The notes: generated by a model not told the origin, from the sequence alone. A stretch of 62,982 nt of DNA from an uncultured Pelagibacteraceae bacterium (GCA_902617025.1 CACMVB010000007.1:1-62982), one strand, 5' to 3'; counted from the first letter of the stretch, positions 37,979-47,759 are shown. Translations and numbers: made by a program.

Positions 37979-40900
37979 TAACCTGCTTTCTTACTATGAG
38001 GTCTTAAAGTAATGGGGTTGTCTAATTTATCAAGCATTTCTATTGGGCACACTTGTTTAAAATTTTTAAGTTTAGTTTTAAAATTCCCAAGTATTTCTCT
38101 AGCTTTTTTAGAAGAAGTTTTATTGGCAAAATCTTCAATACTTTCTTTTAAGAACTTTTTCCAATAATCTGTTTCTACTGTTTGCCAAATAATTGATGCA
38201 GGATTTGCAAAATTTTCAAATTCATTTTTTTCATCATAAATGAAAGCCATTCCGCCAGTCATTCCAGCTCCAAAATTATCTCCAACTGCTCCTAATATAA
38301 TTGCAGTTCCTCCAGTCATATATTCGCATCCATGAGCTCCGCAACCTTCTATGATTGCAAAACTTCCAGAGTTTCTCACTGCAAATCTTTCCCCGGCTTG
38401 CCCTGAGGCGTATAGTTTCCCTGACGTAGCGCCATATAAAACTGTATTACCAATAATTGTGTTTTGATCTGCATCTAATTTACTCTTACTTGAAATTTTG
38501 ACAATTATTTCACCTCCAGATAAACCTTTACCGACATAATCATTACAATCACCCTCGACTGTAAGACTTATTCCCTTTGTTAAAAACGCTCCTAAAGATT
38601 GGCCGGCTGAACCAGTTAATTTAATATTTATTGTATTATTTTTAAGTTTTCCATTACCAAATTTTTTATAGACATGATGTGAAAGTTTAGTCCCTACAGA
38701 TCTAGACGTATTTTCAATTTCGTATTCAAAATTATTTTGATTTAAAGGATCGATTTTATCTTCAATGTCCGACCATATTTTTTCATCTAAAGTTTCAGGA
38801 ACTTTATTTATATGATTGTCTTTACAGTATCTTAAGTTTTCGCCTGGGTCTGCTTGGACTAATAAAGGATTCAAATCTAAATCATCTAAATTAGAGGCTC
38901 CCTTATTTACCTGAGATAATAAATCAGTACGACCAATAATTTCATTTATAGACTTAAATCCTAATGAAGATAAAATTTCTCTAACTTCAGTTGCAACAAA
39001 CTTAAATAAATTCTCAACTTTTTCTGGTGTACCAGTAAATTTTTCTCTCAATGATGGATCTTGGCTGCACACACCTACTGGGCATGTATTTGAGTGACAT
39101 TGTCTTACCATTATACATCCCATTGCGACTAAAGATGATGTGCCCATGCCGTATTCTTCTGCACCCATCATTGCTGCGATCACTACATCTCTTCCTGTTT
39201 TTAATCCTCCATCAGTTCTTAGAGTTACATTATGTCTTAAATTATTTAAAGTAAGGATTTGATTAGCTTCAGTTAAACCCATTTCCCATGGTATGCCTGC
39301 ATACTTTATACTTGTTTGAGGACTGGCCCCAGTGCCTCCGGAGTGTCCGGAGATTAAAATAATATCAGCTTTAGCTTTTGCCACTCCTGCTGCGATTGTA
39401 CCTATTCCTGTTGAGGCAACAAGCTTTACTCCTACTCTTGCATTTGGATTTATTTGTTTTAGATCATAAATTAATTGAGCTAAATCTTCGATTGAGTAAA
39501 TGTCATGATGAGGTGGAGGAGAAATTAAGGTAACGCCAGGAGTTGAATGTCGTAATCTAGCTATTTCCTCAGTTACTTTAAATCCTGGAAGCTGTCCTCC
39601 CTCACCAGGTTTAGCACCTTGGGCGATTTTAATCTCTATTTCATTTGCATTATTCAAATAGTCTACTGTTACCCCAAACCTTGCAGAGGCGATCTGTTTC
39701 ACTCTTGAATTAGCGCTATCTCCATTAGGAAGAACTCTAAATCTTTTTGCGTCCTCACCTCCCTCACCGCTACATGAAGCACCTTTAATTCTGTTCATAC
39801 CCATAGCAAGTGTTTCATGTGCTTCAGCTGATAGAGCTCCATGTGACATACTTCCGCTTCCAAATCTCTTTAAAATTTCTTCAATTGGCTCAACTTCATC
39901 GATGTTTATTGCATCTTTAGACTTTTTAAATTCTAATAAATCTCTAATATTTATTGGTGGGAGATTATGTATACCAGCTGAATATTTTTTATATTGCTCA
40001 TAAGACCCGCTTCCTACTGCACTTTGAAGTAAATGAATTAATCTTCCCTGGTATTGATGATCCTCTCCACTTTTTCTATATCTATAAAGTCCCCCAATGG
40101 GTAAGGTAAATACATTTTTTGAATTAAATTTTGCGTGAAGCTCTTTAATCTTTTTTTCAATACCTTTTACACCTATACCAGATATTCTTGAAGTCATTCC
40201 TGGAAAGTAATCAGAAACTATTGCTCTACTCAGACCGACGGCCTCAAAATTGCATCCACCCCTATAAGAACTTATTACAGATATACCCATCTTAGACATT
40301 ATCTTAAGTAGTCCAGCATCGATTGATTTTTTAAACTTTGTTACACAGCCCTCAAATTCAGATTTGCCAAATAATTTTTTTTCAAATCTTTGATAAATAC
40401 TGTCTATAGCTAAATAAGGGTTTACAGTTGTTGCACCAACTCCAATGAGCACAGCAAAAGAATGTGTATCTAAAGCATCTGAGCACTCTACATTTAATGA
40501 GCAATATCCCCTTAAGCCATGCTTTACTAAATGAGAATGAACTGCCCCAACTGTCAGTATACTAGGTATACTTGCTCTTTGGTTATTGATATTTTTATCA
40601 GACAAGATTAGACATGTGCTTCCTTCTCTTACTGAAGTTTCTGCTTCTACTCTAATCTCCTCTATCCTTTCTTTTAAAGACAAAGAAATATCAAAAGAAC
40701 AGTCAATTACTTTTGCTTTTTTTGAAAAAAATTTTTTAAATTTCCTAAATTGTGAATTCGTTAATATCGGACTATCTAAAACATAAATATTTTCCTCTGT
40801 AAGATTATCAAAATCTAATATATTGCCAAGATTTCCAAATCTAGTTTTTAAACTCATTACTTTGTTTTCTCTTAATGAGTCAATTGGAGGATTTGTAACT

Positions 40901-42474
40901 TGGCTAAAGTTTTGTCTAAAGTAATGTGATACAGGTCTGAAGTGACTAGACAATACTGCTACAGGTGTGTCGTCACCCATTGAACCTGATGCTTCTTTAC
41001 CTTCTTCAGCCATGGGATGAAGAATCAGCTCTAGATCTTCTACACTTAATCCGGATAAATACTGTCTCTTTCTTAAGTCTTCTCCGATGAAATTCGGTTT
41101 TTCATTTTCATTTGAGATTTTTTTTTCAAGATCAATTATTTGTTTATTATATTTTTTATAATCTTTGGCCAATAAATCTTTAATTGCCTTATCTTTAAAC
41201 AATTTTCCTTTTTTTAAATCTATTGCAATTATTTGTCCTGGACCTAATTTACCTTTTTCAATAATTTTTTCTTCAGGGATTTTTATCATACCAGTTTCAG
41301 AGCCAGCAAAAAATAAGTCATCTGAGGTAATTGTATATCTTAAGGGTCTCAATCCATTTCTATCAGAGGATGCTAGAACCCATTTTGCATCAGTTGCACA
41401 AATTGCTGCGGGGCCGTCCCAGGGTTCAATAGTGCTATTTAAAAAATTAAATAAATCCTGATGATTTTTTGGAACGGTCTTGCTTCTTTTCGACCAAGAG
41501 TCAGGGATCATCATTAATTTTATAAGAGGGGCTAATTTTCCAGAGTGAACCAATAGTTCAAAAACGTTATCAAGTGCACCTGAGTCAGACGAACTTCTAA
41601 TTACAGGTTTTAAATCTTTTACATTTTTAAACAAAGAACTAGACATATCTTGCTCATGAATTTTCATCCAATTTATATTCCCTCTTAGAGTATTTATCTC
41701 ACCGTTATGTGCTAAAGTTCTGAATGGTTGTGCAAGATCCCAGCTTGGAAAGGTATTAGTTGAATATCTTTGATGAAAAACTGCAAACCTAGAACTTAAT
41801 TTCTCATCATTAAGATCAGGATAAAACTCTGAAAGCATCTCAGCTAAAAACATCCCTTTATAAACAATTGATCTCGAGCTGAATGAACAAATGTAGAAAT
41901 CTTTTAATTGGCTTTCTCTCGCTACTTTTTCAATTTTCTTTCGGGTTTCAAATAAGTCTCTCTCAAGATCATTGGTTTTTAAATTTTCATTCTTTTTGAA
42001 CATTACTTGAGCTATTTCAGGTCGGCTTTGATCTGCAGTTTTTCCAAGGACGCTTGGATTTATGGGTACTTGACGCCATCCATAAATATAATAATTACCT
42101 TCTAACAATGCAGACTCTATGATTTCTCTGCATTTTTCTTGCTCAGAATAATCAGTCCTTGGAAGAAAAATCATACCTACACAAATTCTTTTTTCTTCGT
42201 CTAGAGTATGCCCAGTGTTAAGAATTTTTTCTTTAAAAAAATCTGGAGCTATCTCTATTTGGATACCAGCACCATCACCAGATTTTCCATCTGCATCCAC
42301 TGCTCCTCTGTGCCAGATTGCTTTTAATGCTTCGATGCCATACTCCACTACCTTCCTAGACTTTTTTCCATTAGTTGATGCAATTAACCCTACTCCACAA
42401 GCATCATGCTCCATATCTGAGCTATAGTTATGTGTTTTTTCTAGAAGAGATTTATTTTTTATATATTTATCCAT
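37978..42474 (-). CDS. gltB: Glutamate synthase (NADPH) large subunit
   Basis: GltB makes glutamate from glutamine and 2-oxoglutarate. The 1498 residues have a short propeptide, then the class II amidotransferase nucleophile Cys in EHDACGVGL (C26), the central domain, the FMN synthase domain with the 3Fe-4S ligands in CIMVRQCHSNTCPVGVC, and the C-terminal GXGXG beta-helix region (GGEIIVKISS, GATSGKLYASGQAGERFAVR). Full length. It overlaps gltD by one base. Confidence 0.98.
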   Translation of the reverse strand: MDKYIKNKSLLEKTHNYSSDMEHDACGVGLIASTNGKKSRKVVEYGIEALKAIWHRGAVDADGKSGDGAGIQIEIAPDFFKEKILNTGHTLDEEKRICVGMIFLPRTDYSEQEKCREIIESALLEGNYYIYGWRQVPINPSVLGKTADQSRPEIAQVMFKKNENLKTNDLERDLFETRKKIEKVARESQLKDFYICSFSSRSIVYKGMFLAEMLSEFYPDLNDEKLSSRFAVFHQRYSTNTFPSWDLAQPFRTLAHNGEINTLRGNINWMKIHEQDMSSSLFKNVKDLKPVIRSSSDSGALDNVFELLVHSGKLAPLIKLMMIPDSWSKRSKTVPKNHQDLFNFLNSTIEPWDGPAAICATDAKWVLASSDRNGLRPLRYTITSDDLFFAGSETGMIKIPEEKIIEKGKLGPGQIIAIDLKKGKLFKDKAIKDLLAKDYKKYNKQIIDLEKKISNENEKPNFIGEDLRKRQYLSGLSVEDLELILHPMAEEGKEASGSMGDDTPVAVLSSHFRPVSHYFRQNFSQVTNPPIDSLRENKVMSLKTRFGNLGNILDFDNLTEENIYVLDSPILTNSQFRKFKKFFSKKAKVIDCSFDISLSLKERIEEIRVEAETSVREGSTCLILSDKNINNQRASIPSILTVGAVHSHLVKHGLRGYCSLNVECSDALDTHSFAVLIGVGATTVNPYLAIDSIYQRFEKKLFGKSEFEGCVTKFKKSIDAGLLKIMSKMGISVISSYRGGCNFEAVGLSRAIVSDYFPGMTSRISGIGVKGIEKKIKELHAKFNSKNVFTLPIGGLYRYRKSGEDHQYQGRLIHLLQSAVGSGSYEQYKKYSAGIHNLPPINIRDLLEFKKSKDAINIDEVEPIEEILKRFGSGSMSHGALSAEAHETLAMGMNRIKGASCSGEGGEDAKRFRVLPNGDSANSRVKQIASARFGVTVDYLNNANEIEIKIAQGAKPGEGGQLPGFKVTEEIARLRHSTPGVTLISPPPHHDIYSIEDLAQLIYDLKQINPNARVGVKLVASTGIGTIAAGVAKAKADIILISGHSGGTGASPQTSIKYAGIPWEMGLTEANQILTLNNLRHNVTLRTDGGLKTGRDVVIAAMMGAEEYGMGTSSLVAMGCIMVRQCHSNTCPVGVCSQDPSLREKFTGTPEKVENLFKFVATEVREILSSLGFKSINEIIGRTDLLSQVNKGASNLDDLDLNPLLVQADPGENLRYCKDNHINKVPETLDEKIWSDIEDKIDPLNQNNFEYEIENTSRSVGTKLSHHVYKKFGNGKLKNNTINIKLTGSAGQSLGAFLTKGISLTVEGDCNDYVGKGLSGGEIIVKISSKSKLDADQNTIIGNTVLYGATSGKLYASGQAGERFAVRNSGSFAIIEGCGAHGCEYMTGGTAIILGAVGDNFGAGMTGGMAFIYDEKNEFENFANPASIIWQTVETDYWKKFLKESIEDFANKTSSKKAREILGNFKTKLKNFKQVCPIEMLDKLDNPITLRPHSKKAG

Positions 42475-43919
42475 TAAGCAGCCTCTACAGATTTCCTTTT
42501 ATTCATTTTTGATTGTAAGTATTTTTCTATTTGCTCTGCAGCATCTCTTCCATCTTTTATAGCCCAAACAACTAAAGAAGCTCCTCTTACAATATCACCA
42601 GCTGCAAATACTCCATCGAGGTTTGTCTGCATTGATTTTAAATCGATTTTAATTGTTCCCCATTGTGAAACAGCCAGTTCCTCTGCATTAAATAATTTTG
42701 GTAAATTCTCTGGGTCAAAACCTAAAGATTTAATTACAAGATCAGCTTTTATTTTGTATTCTGACCCAACTTCAATCTCTGGACGTCTTCTTCCAGATGA
42801 GTCTGGGTCTCCAAGCTTCATTTTATTTACTTCGACAGCCTCCACTTTATTTCCGCCGATAAATTTTTTAGGACTACTTAGCCAAACAAACTGTACGCCT
42901 TCTTCTATAGCATTTCCAACTTCCCTCGATGACCCTGGCATATTTTCTCTATCTCTTCTATATAAGCATTTTACTGATTTTGCATTTTGTCTAATAGAAG
43001 TTCTTACGCAGTCCATTGCGGTATCTCCACCACCTATAACAACAACGTCTTTACCTTCAGCATTGAGAGTTCCATTGTCAAAAAGTTCTACTTTGTCTCC
43101 TAAACCTTTTCTGTTAGAAGCTGTTAAAAATTGCATAGCGGGAAATATATTTTTTAAATCGTGACCTGGAATATTTATTTCTCTAGCTTTGTATACGCCT
43201 GTAGCAATTAAAATTGCATCATGGTTTTCTTTTAACTCATATAGTGTTTTATTCCGGCCCACCTCAAAGTTTTGAACAAATTTAATACCGCTATCTTTTA
43301 AAAGTTTTGTTCTTCTCTCAACTACAAATTTCTCTAATTTGAAATTTGGAATTCCATAAATCAGAAGTCCCCCAGGTCTATCATACCTGTCGTAAATCGT
43401 GACTTGATATCCCATTTTTCTTAATTCTTCTGCGCATGCCATTCCTGCAGGTCCTGCTCCTATAATTCCTACAGATTGTTTAAGCTCTTTTTTAACTTTA
43501 ACAGGTTTTACCCAACCTTTCTCCCATGCTGTATCATTAATGTACTTTTCTACTGAACCAATTGTAACTGTTCCGTGACCAGATTGTTCAATTACGCAAT
43601 TTCCCTCACAAAGCCTGTCTTGAGGACAAATTCTTCCGCAAACTTCTGGCATATTATTTGTGCTTTGAGAAATTTCATAAGCTTCCTTTAACCTGCCCTC
43701 GGCGGTAAGTTTTAGCCAATCTGGAATATTATTGCTTAATGGACAATGTATTTGGCAAAAAGGTACTCCACATTGAGAACACCTGCTTGATTGTTCTTTC
43801 GCTTTCTCAGTTATAAATTCGTCATAAATTTCATTGAAATCTGTCTTCCTTTTTGATGTGCTTCTTTTAAAAGGAGTTTCCTGTTTTAAATTTACAAATT
43901 TAAGCATTTTTTTAGTCAT
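42474..43919 (-). CDS. gltD: Glutamate synthase (NADPH) small subunit
   Basis: GltD passes electrons from NADPH through FAD and 4Fe-4S clusters to GltB. The 481 residues show two cysteine clusters (CSQCGVPFCQIHCPL about 45-59; CGRICPQDRLCEGNC about 94-108), the FAD loop GIIGAGPAGMACAEELRKMG, the NADPH loop VVIGGGDTAMDCVRT and the C-terminal VFAAGDIVRG. ATG 43919 is used; an internal Met at residue 5 is a possible alternative. It leads the gltD-gltB-SDR run and is divergent from uppP. Confidence 0.97.
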   Translation of the reverse strand: MTKKMLKFVNLKQETPFKRSTSKRKTDFNEIYDEFITEKAKEQSSRCSQCGVPFCQIHCPLSNNIPDWLKLTAEGRLKEAYEISQSTNNMPEVCGRICPQDRLCEGNCVIEQSGHGTVTIGSVEKYINDTAWEKGWVKPVKVKKELKQSVGIIGAGPAGMACAEELRKMGYQVTIYDRYDRPGGLLIYGIPNFKLEKFVVERRTKLLKDSGIKFVQNFEVGRNKTLYELKENHDAILIATGVYKAREINIPGHDLKNIFPAMQFLTASNRKGLGDKVELFDNGTLNAEGKDVVVIGGGDTAMDCVRTSIRQNAKSVKCLYRRDRENMPGSSREVGNAIEEGVQFVWLSSPKKFIGGNKVEAVEVNKMKLGDPDSSGRRRPEIEVGSEYKIKADLVIKSLGFDPENLPKLFNAEELAVSQWGTIKIDLKSMQTNLDGVFAAGDIVRGASLVVWAIKDGRDAAEQIEKYLQSKMNKRKSVEAA

Positions 43920-43942
43920 AAGTACGTCTTATTAATTAATTA

Positions 43943-43972
43943 ACCATAAAATTTATACCTTTTAAAGGTCAA
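43943..43972 (-). promoter_or_regulatory. Candidate gltD promoter
   Basis: On the minus strand TTGACC (43967-43972) is followed after 18 bases by TATGGT (43943-43948), which ends 23 bases before the gltD start codon. The -35 is strong, the -10 matches only four of six positions and the spacing is one longer than ideal. Confidence 0.35.
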
Positions 43973-44020
43973 TAATAATTACCTAAAATTTATAAATCTA
44001 ATGTTTTTGATGTTATTTTT

Positions 44021-44037
44021 TGCATAACTGCTATGCA
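44021..44037. promoter_or_regulatory. 17-bp palindrome, NtrC-like operator candidate
   Basis: The divergent gltD/uppP gap contains the perfect palindrome TGCATA-ACTGC-TATGCA. Its outer TGCA-N9-TGCA geometry equals that of the NtrC consensus (TGCAC-N7-GTGCA); only the inner C/G pair differs. It also satisfies the T-N11-A pattern of LysR-type regulators. It lies about 50 bases upstream of the gltD -35 candidate and just before a TTATAAAAT stretch facing uppP. Confidence 0.45.
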
Positions 44038-44084
44038 TTATAAAATGTCACTAAAAAAACAACCTTCCGATTTAGTTATTTAAA

Positions 44085-44843
44085 ATGATTGAAATATTAA
44101 TACTTTCTTTTATTCAGGGAGTTTCTGAATTCTTGCCTGTAAGCTCTTCGTCACATCTCATTATAATTTCTAAGTTTTTTAATTTTGAGAAACAGAGTTT
44201 ATCTATTGATGTTAGTTTACACATAGGATCTTTTATTGCTGTTGTCACTTATTTCTATCAAGATATTTTTAATTTCATAAAAAACAAAATGCTTTTTTTA
44301 AAAATTATACTTTCTTCTATTCCTGTGATGTTTGTTGGATACATATTAATCAAATCAAATTTTATTGAACAGTTAAGAAGTATTGAGGTGATAGGTTGGA
44401 CAACTTTTACCTTCGCCATTCTATTGTATGTTAGCGATAAATTAAAATCTAATAAGAACATTAAAAAAAACTTCAGTTATAAAGATGCTATCATTATAGG
44501 AATATTTCAAATTTTATCGTTAATACCAGGTGTAAGTAGAGCTGGTATTACAATTACAGCAGGAAGATTTCTTAGATACAATAGATACGATGCATCCAAA
44601 ATTTCTTTTTTGCTTTCAATTCCTACTCTTGGAGTAATTTCAATTTACGGCTTAAGTGAGATTACATCTTATGATGATTTGAGTTTTTCAATTATAAATA
44701 TAAATTCGATTGTTTTATCTTTTATTTTTTCATTAATCACAATAAAATTTTTTTTAAAATATATACAAAAATCGAGTATGGCAATATTTGTATTATACAG
44801 ATTAATTTTAGGAGGAATTTTAATTCTTTATACTTATTTATAG
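44085..44843 (+). CDS. uppP: Undecaprenyl-diphosphatase
   Basis: UppP (BacA) recycles undecaprenyl pyrophosphate to the lipid carrier used for peptidoglycan and surface glycans. The 252-residue polytopic protein has the first active-site motif SFIQGVSEFLPVSSSSHLII (about 8-27) and the second, LIPGVSRAGITITAGRF (about 147-163), with the essential Glu, Ser and Arg residues. It is a little shorter than the enterobacterial enzyme (about 273). It stands beside a cluster of sugar-transfer genes that need the same carrier. Confidence 0.95.
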   Translation: MIEILILSFIQGVSEFLPVSSSSHLIIISKFFNFEKQSLSIDVSLHIGSFIAVVTYFYQDIFNFIKNKMLFLKIILSSIPVMFVGYILIKSNFIEQLRSIEVIGWTTFTFAILLYVSDKLKSNKNIKKNFSYKDAIIIGIFQILSLIPGVSRAGITITAGRFLRYNRYDASKISFLLSIPTLGVISIYGLSEITSYDDLSFSIININSIVLSFIFSLITIKFFLKYIQKSSMAIFVLYRLILGGILILYTYL

Positions 44844-44915
44844 AATAAAAGTAAGACCTACTAATATTACTAAGATTAAAATAAAAAAAATAATTACTGC
44901 TTTTTGTAATGACAT
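44838..44915 (-). CDS. Possible 25-residue membrane peptide
   Basis: A tiny frame runs from ATG 44915 to a TAA at 44838. It encodes MSLQKAVI followed by a continuous run of Ile, Leu, Val, Phe and Gly long enough for one membrane helix. It begins 9 bases after the GT2 stop on the same strand and its end overlaps the last bases of uppP on the other strand. Position after a lipid-linked glycosyltransferase makes a helper peptide conceivable. The frame is short enough to arise by chance. Confidence 0.3.
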   Translation of the reverse strand: MSLQKAVIIFFILILVILVGLTFIL

Positions 44916-44924
44916 GTTAAATTC

Positions 44925-45638
44925 TCATTTCTTTATATTTAATAAATTCTTCTCGATAAAACAATAAATTAAAGTGAACAAGTATTTGGATCTTAGTTCT
45001 TTAATTTTAAACTTTGATTCACCTTTTTTTCTTCCCATCCAATTGATTGGAACCGTAATATAGTCATAGTTCCTTGAAATAATTTTAAGTGGTATTTCTA
45101 GAAAAACATTAAAGCTTTCTGAGATCAGAGGCATTATTTCCAACAAGGCTTTTTTAGTGTAAATTTTAAATGCATTAGTATAATCATTATATTTATTCCA
45201 AAAAATCAAACTTACAAAAAAATTAAAGATCCTGTTAAGAACTAATTTTTGTAATGGATAATCATTAACTTTTGACTCTTTCATGAATCTTGATCCTAAT
45301 ACAGCATCATATTTTTCTGTCTTTATAAGATCGAAGTATTTTATTAAGTCATTTATATCGTCAGACTGATCAGCCATCATAATAGCAATATAGTTTCCCT
45401 TAGATTCCAGAACGCCAAGGTTTATCGCGCCCCCTAAGCCTTTTTTTAAATTGTTGCAAATTCTGAAATTTTTATAACTTTGTGCCAAAGTTTCAGCCTT
45501 TAATAACGTGTCGTCAATACTAAAATCATTTATTATCAAAACCTCAAAATTTAGGTTTTTAAGGTTATCGTTAAAATAATCGAATACGCTTTTTAGATTT
45601 TCTGACTCATTTCTAACTGGTACAATTATTGACAACAT
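44925..45638 (-). CDS. Polyprenyl-phosphate glycosyltransferase (DPM1-like, GT2)
   Basis: The 237 residues begin LSIIVPVRNESENLKSVFDY and contain IINDFSIDDT, the KGLGGAINLG loop, the DxD-equivalent MMADQSDD (about 89-96) and GSRFMKES, followed by the C-terminal basic WMGRKKGESKFKIKEL. This is the pattern of dolichol/undecaprenyl-phosphate sugar transferases that make lipid-linked sugar donors. A GT-C membrane transferase that could use such a donor is encoded nearby at 47.7 kb on the other strand. The sugar is unknown. Confidence 0.87.
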   Translation of the reverse strand: MLSIIVPVRNESENLKSVFDYFNDNLKNLNFEVLIINDFSIDDTLLKAETLAQSYKNFRICNNLKKGLGGAINLGVLESKGNYIAIMMADQSDDINDLIKYFDLIKTEKYDAVLGSRFMKESKVNDYPLQKLVLNRIFNFFVSLIFWNKYNDYTNAFKIYTKKALLEIMPLISESFNVFLEIPLKIISRNYDYITVPINWMGRKKGESKFKIKELRSKYLFTLIYCFIEKNLLNIKK

Positions 45639-45681
45639 AAGTTTGTTTATTTTTTATCATTAGTAAGATATTTATTTTATA

Positions 45682-46710
45682 ATGAAAATACTTATTACAG
45701 GTGGATGTGGGTTTGTCGGTTCAAATTTAGCCATTTTTTTAAAAAAAAAAATAAAAAATTCATCGGTATTTACTCTGGACAATCTCCTGCGAAAAGGATC
45801 GATGCTTAATAAAAAAAGATTAAAAAAAAACAAGATTCATAATTTTAATTTAAACATAGAAAATTCAAAGAAAATTAAATTACTTCCCAAATTTAATTTA
45901 ATAATTGATTGTTGTGCTGAACCAGCAATAGAAGCATCTAGAAAAGATCCGTCAAGAGTTTTTAACACAAATTTAATTGGAACTTTCAATATTTTACAAA
46001 AATGTATTAAAGATAAATCTAATCTCATTTTTTTGTCCTCGAGTAGAGTTTATTCTATTCTTTCACTAAGAAAAATTGTTAAAAATTTAAATATCTCTAA
46101 ACCATTGAAAATTAAAAAAACTATTGATGAAAATTTTGAGTTAAATGCACCAAGTTCTTTATATGGATTTACAAAGTCTGCGTCTGAAAAATTGATACAA
46201 GAATTTTTTTACGAAAGAAAAAATAAGTTTATAATAAATAGATTTGGTGTAATAGCTGGGCCGTGGCAGTTTGGTAAGCAAGACCAGGGTTTTGTTCCTT
46301 TGTGGATTGCTAAGCACCTTTTGAATAAAAAAATCAATTACATTGGGTTTGGTGGAAAAGGAAACCAAGTTCGAGACGTAATCCATATAGACGATGTTTG
46401 CGAAATTATTTTTTTACAAATTAAAAAATTGAATCTTATTTACAATAATATTTTTAATATTGGTGGAGGTAAGGCTAATACGATATCACTAAGAGAACTG
46501 ACTTATAAATGCAGAGAGATAACAAAAAACGATATTACAATTGGAAAAATCTCAAAAACTTCAATTTTTGATATTCCATATTATGTTACTAATAATAATA
46601 AAATCAAAAAAATGTATAATTGGAAACCATCAAAAAATATAAATGATATTTTAAGTGATATTAAAGTTTGGTTACAAAATTATACAAACGTATTGAGTTA
46701 TTTTAAATGA
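45682..46710 (+). CDS. NAD-dependent sugar epimerase/dehydratase (extended SDR)
   Basis: The 342-residue protein starts MKILITGGCGFVGSNLAIFL (Rossmann GxxGxxG). It has FLSSSRVYS and the catalytic LYGFTKSASEKLIQ with the YxxxK pair intact (about 159-163), then the substrate region GVIAGPWQFGKQDQGFVPLW and QVRDVIHIDDV. The last features resemble CDP-paratose/tyvelose 2-epimerases (RfbE-like). The exact nucleotide sugar is not certain. The next gene, a second SDR of similar type, overlaps by 4 bases. Confidence 0.85.
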   Translation: MKILITGGCGFVGSNLAIFLKKKIKNSSVFTLDNLLRKGSMLNKKRLKKNKIHNFNLNIENSKKIKLLPKFNLIIDCCAEPAIEASRKDPSRVFNTNLIGTFNILQKCIKDKSNLIFLSSSRVYSILSLRKIVKNLNISKPLKIKKTIDENFELNAPSSLYGFTKSASEKLIQEFFYERKNKFIINRFGVIAGPWQFGKQDQGFVPLWIAKHLLNKKINYIGFGGKGNQVRDVIHIDDVCEIIFLQIKKLNLIYNNIFNIGGGKANTISLRELTYKCREITKNDITIGKISKTSIFDIPYYVTNNNKIKKMYNWKPSKNINDILSDIKVWLQNYTNVLSYFK

Positions 46711-47759
46711 GTGTAGCTTTAATTACAGGTTCGTGCGGTTTAGTGGGCTCAGAATCTGCTTTATTTTTTTCAAAAAAAGGGTTTGAAATTATAGGAATTG
46801 ATAATAATTCACGTAGATTATTTTTTGGAAAGGATGGTGATATATCATGGGTAAAGTCAAAATTAAAAAAAGAAATTAAAAATTATTACCACTTCAATAC
46901 TGATATAAGAGACTATAACTCACTAGAAAAAATTTTCAGAAAATATAAAAAAAATATCAATATTATAATTCATTCTGCTGCTCAACCGTCGCATGATTGG
47001 GCAAAGGGAAAACCTTTTATTGATTTTGATATTAATGCTAAAGCAACGCTTAATTTGTTAGAATTAACAAAAAAATATACGCCTGAATGTCCTTTTGTGT
47101 TCATGTCAACAAATAAAGTTTATGGTGATAATCCCAACAAACTTCCATTGTTAGAAAAAAAAACAAGATGGGAGATTAACCCTAAACATAAATTCTACAA
47201 AGGGATAGACGAGTCTATGAGTTTAGATAATTGCACTCACAGTTTCTTTGGAGCATCAAAAGCTTATGCTGACTTAATCGTTCAAGAATATGGAAAGAAT
47301 ATTGGTTTAAAAACATCTTGTTTTAGAGCAGGCTGTATTACAGGTCCGATGCATTCTGGTGCAAAGCTTCACGGATTTTTATCCTTTTTAGTAAAAGCAT
47401 CAATTAAGAATAAGAAATATACATTAATCGGTTATAAAGGAAAACAAGTTAGAGACAACTTGCATAGCAATGATTTAGTAAAATGTTTTTGGGAATTTTA
47501 TAAAAAACCTAGAAATGGTGAAGTTTATAATACTGGAGGTGGAAAATTTTCAAATTGTTCTATTTTAGAGGCATTAAAAATTGTTGAGGATTCGATTAAA
47601 ATTAAAATTAAAAAAAAAGTAATTAGAGAAAATAGAGTTGGAGATCACATTTGGTATGTTTCAAACATGAATAAATTTAGAAAACATTACCCAAAATGGA
47701 AGCAAATTTATTCGACAAAAAAAATAATATATGAACTTATTGAAAATTTTAAATCATAG
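46707..47759 (+). CDS. Second SDR epimerase, CDP-paratose 2-epimerase-like
   Basis: The 350-residue protein begins MSVALITGSCGLVGSESALF and has IIHSAAQPSHDWAKGKPFID (about 91-110), VFMSTNKVYGDNPNKLP, and GCITGPMHSGAKLHGFLSFL, all typical of CDP-paratose/tyvelose 2-epimerase relatives. At the catalytic site it reads SFFGASKAYADL, so Phe replaces the Tyr of YxxxK; I recall this substitution in relatives, which suggests a subfamily trait rather than damage. Overlaps the preceding SDR by 4 bases and the following membrane protein by 29. Confidence 0.83.
   Translation: MSVALITGSCGLVGSESALFFSKKGFEIIGIDNNSRRLFFGKDGDISWVKSKLKKEIKNYYHFNTDIRDYNSLEKIFRKYKKNINIIIHSAAQPSHDWAKGKPFIDFDINAKATLNLLELTKKYTPECPFVFMSTNKVYGDNPNKLPLLEKKTRWEINPKHKFYKGIDESMSLDNCTHSFFGASKAYADLIVQEYGKNIGLKTSCFRAGCITGPMHSGAKLHGFLSFLVKASIKNKKYTLIGYKGKQVRDNLHSNDLVKCFWEFYKKPRNGEVYNTGGGKFSNCSILEALKIVEDSIKIKIKKKVIRENRVGDHIWYVSNMNKFRKHYPKWKQIYSTKKIIYELIENFKS

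Noticed and set aside
43943-44037. A sigma-54 promoter downstream of the NtrC-like palindrome
   Set aside because: No GG-N10-GC element of the right form is visible; the TTGACC-type promoter fits better.
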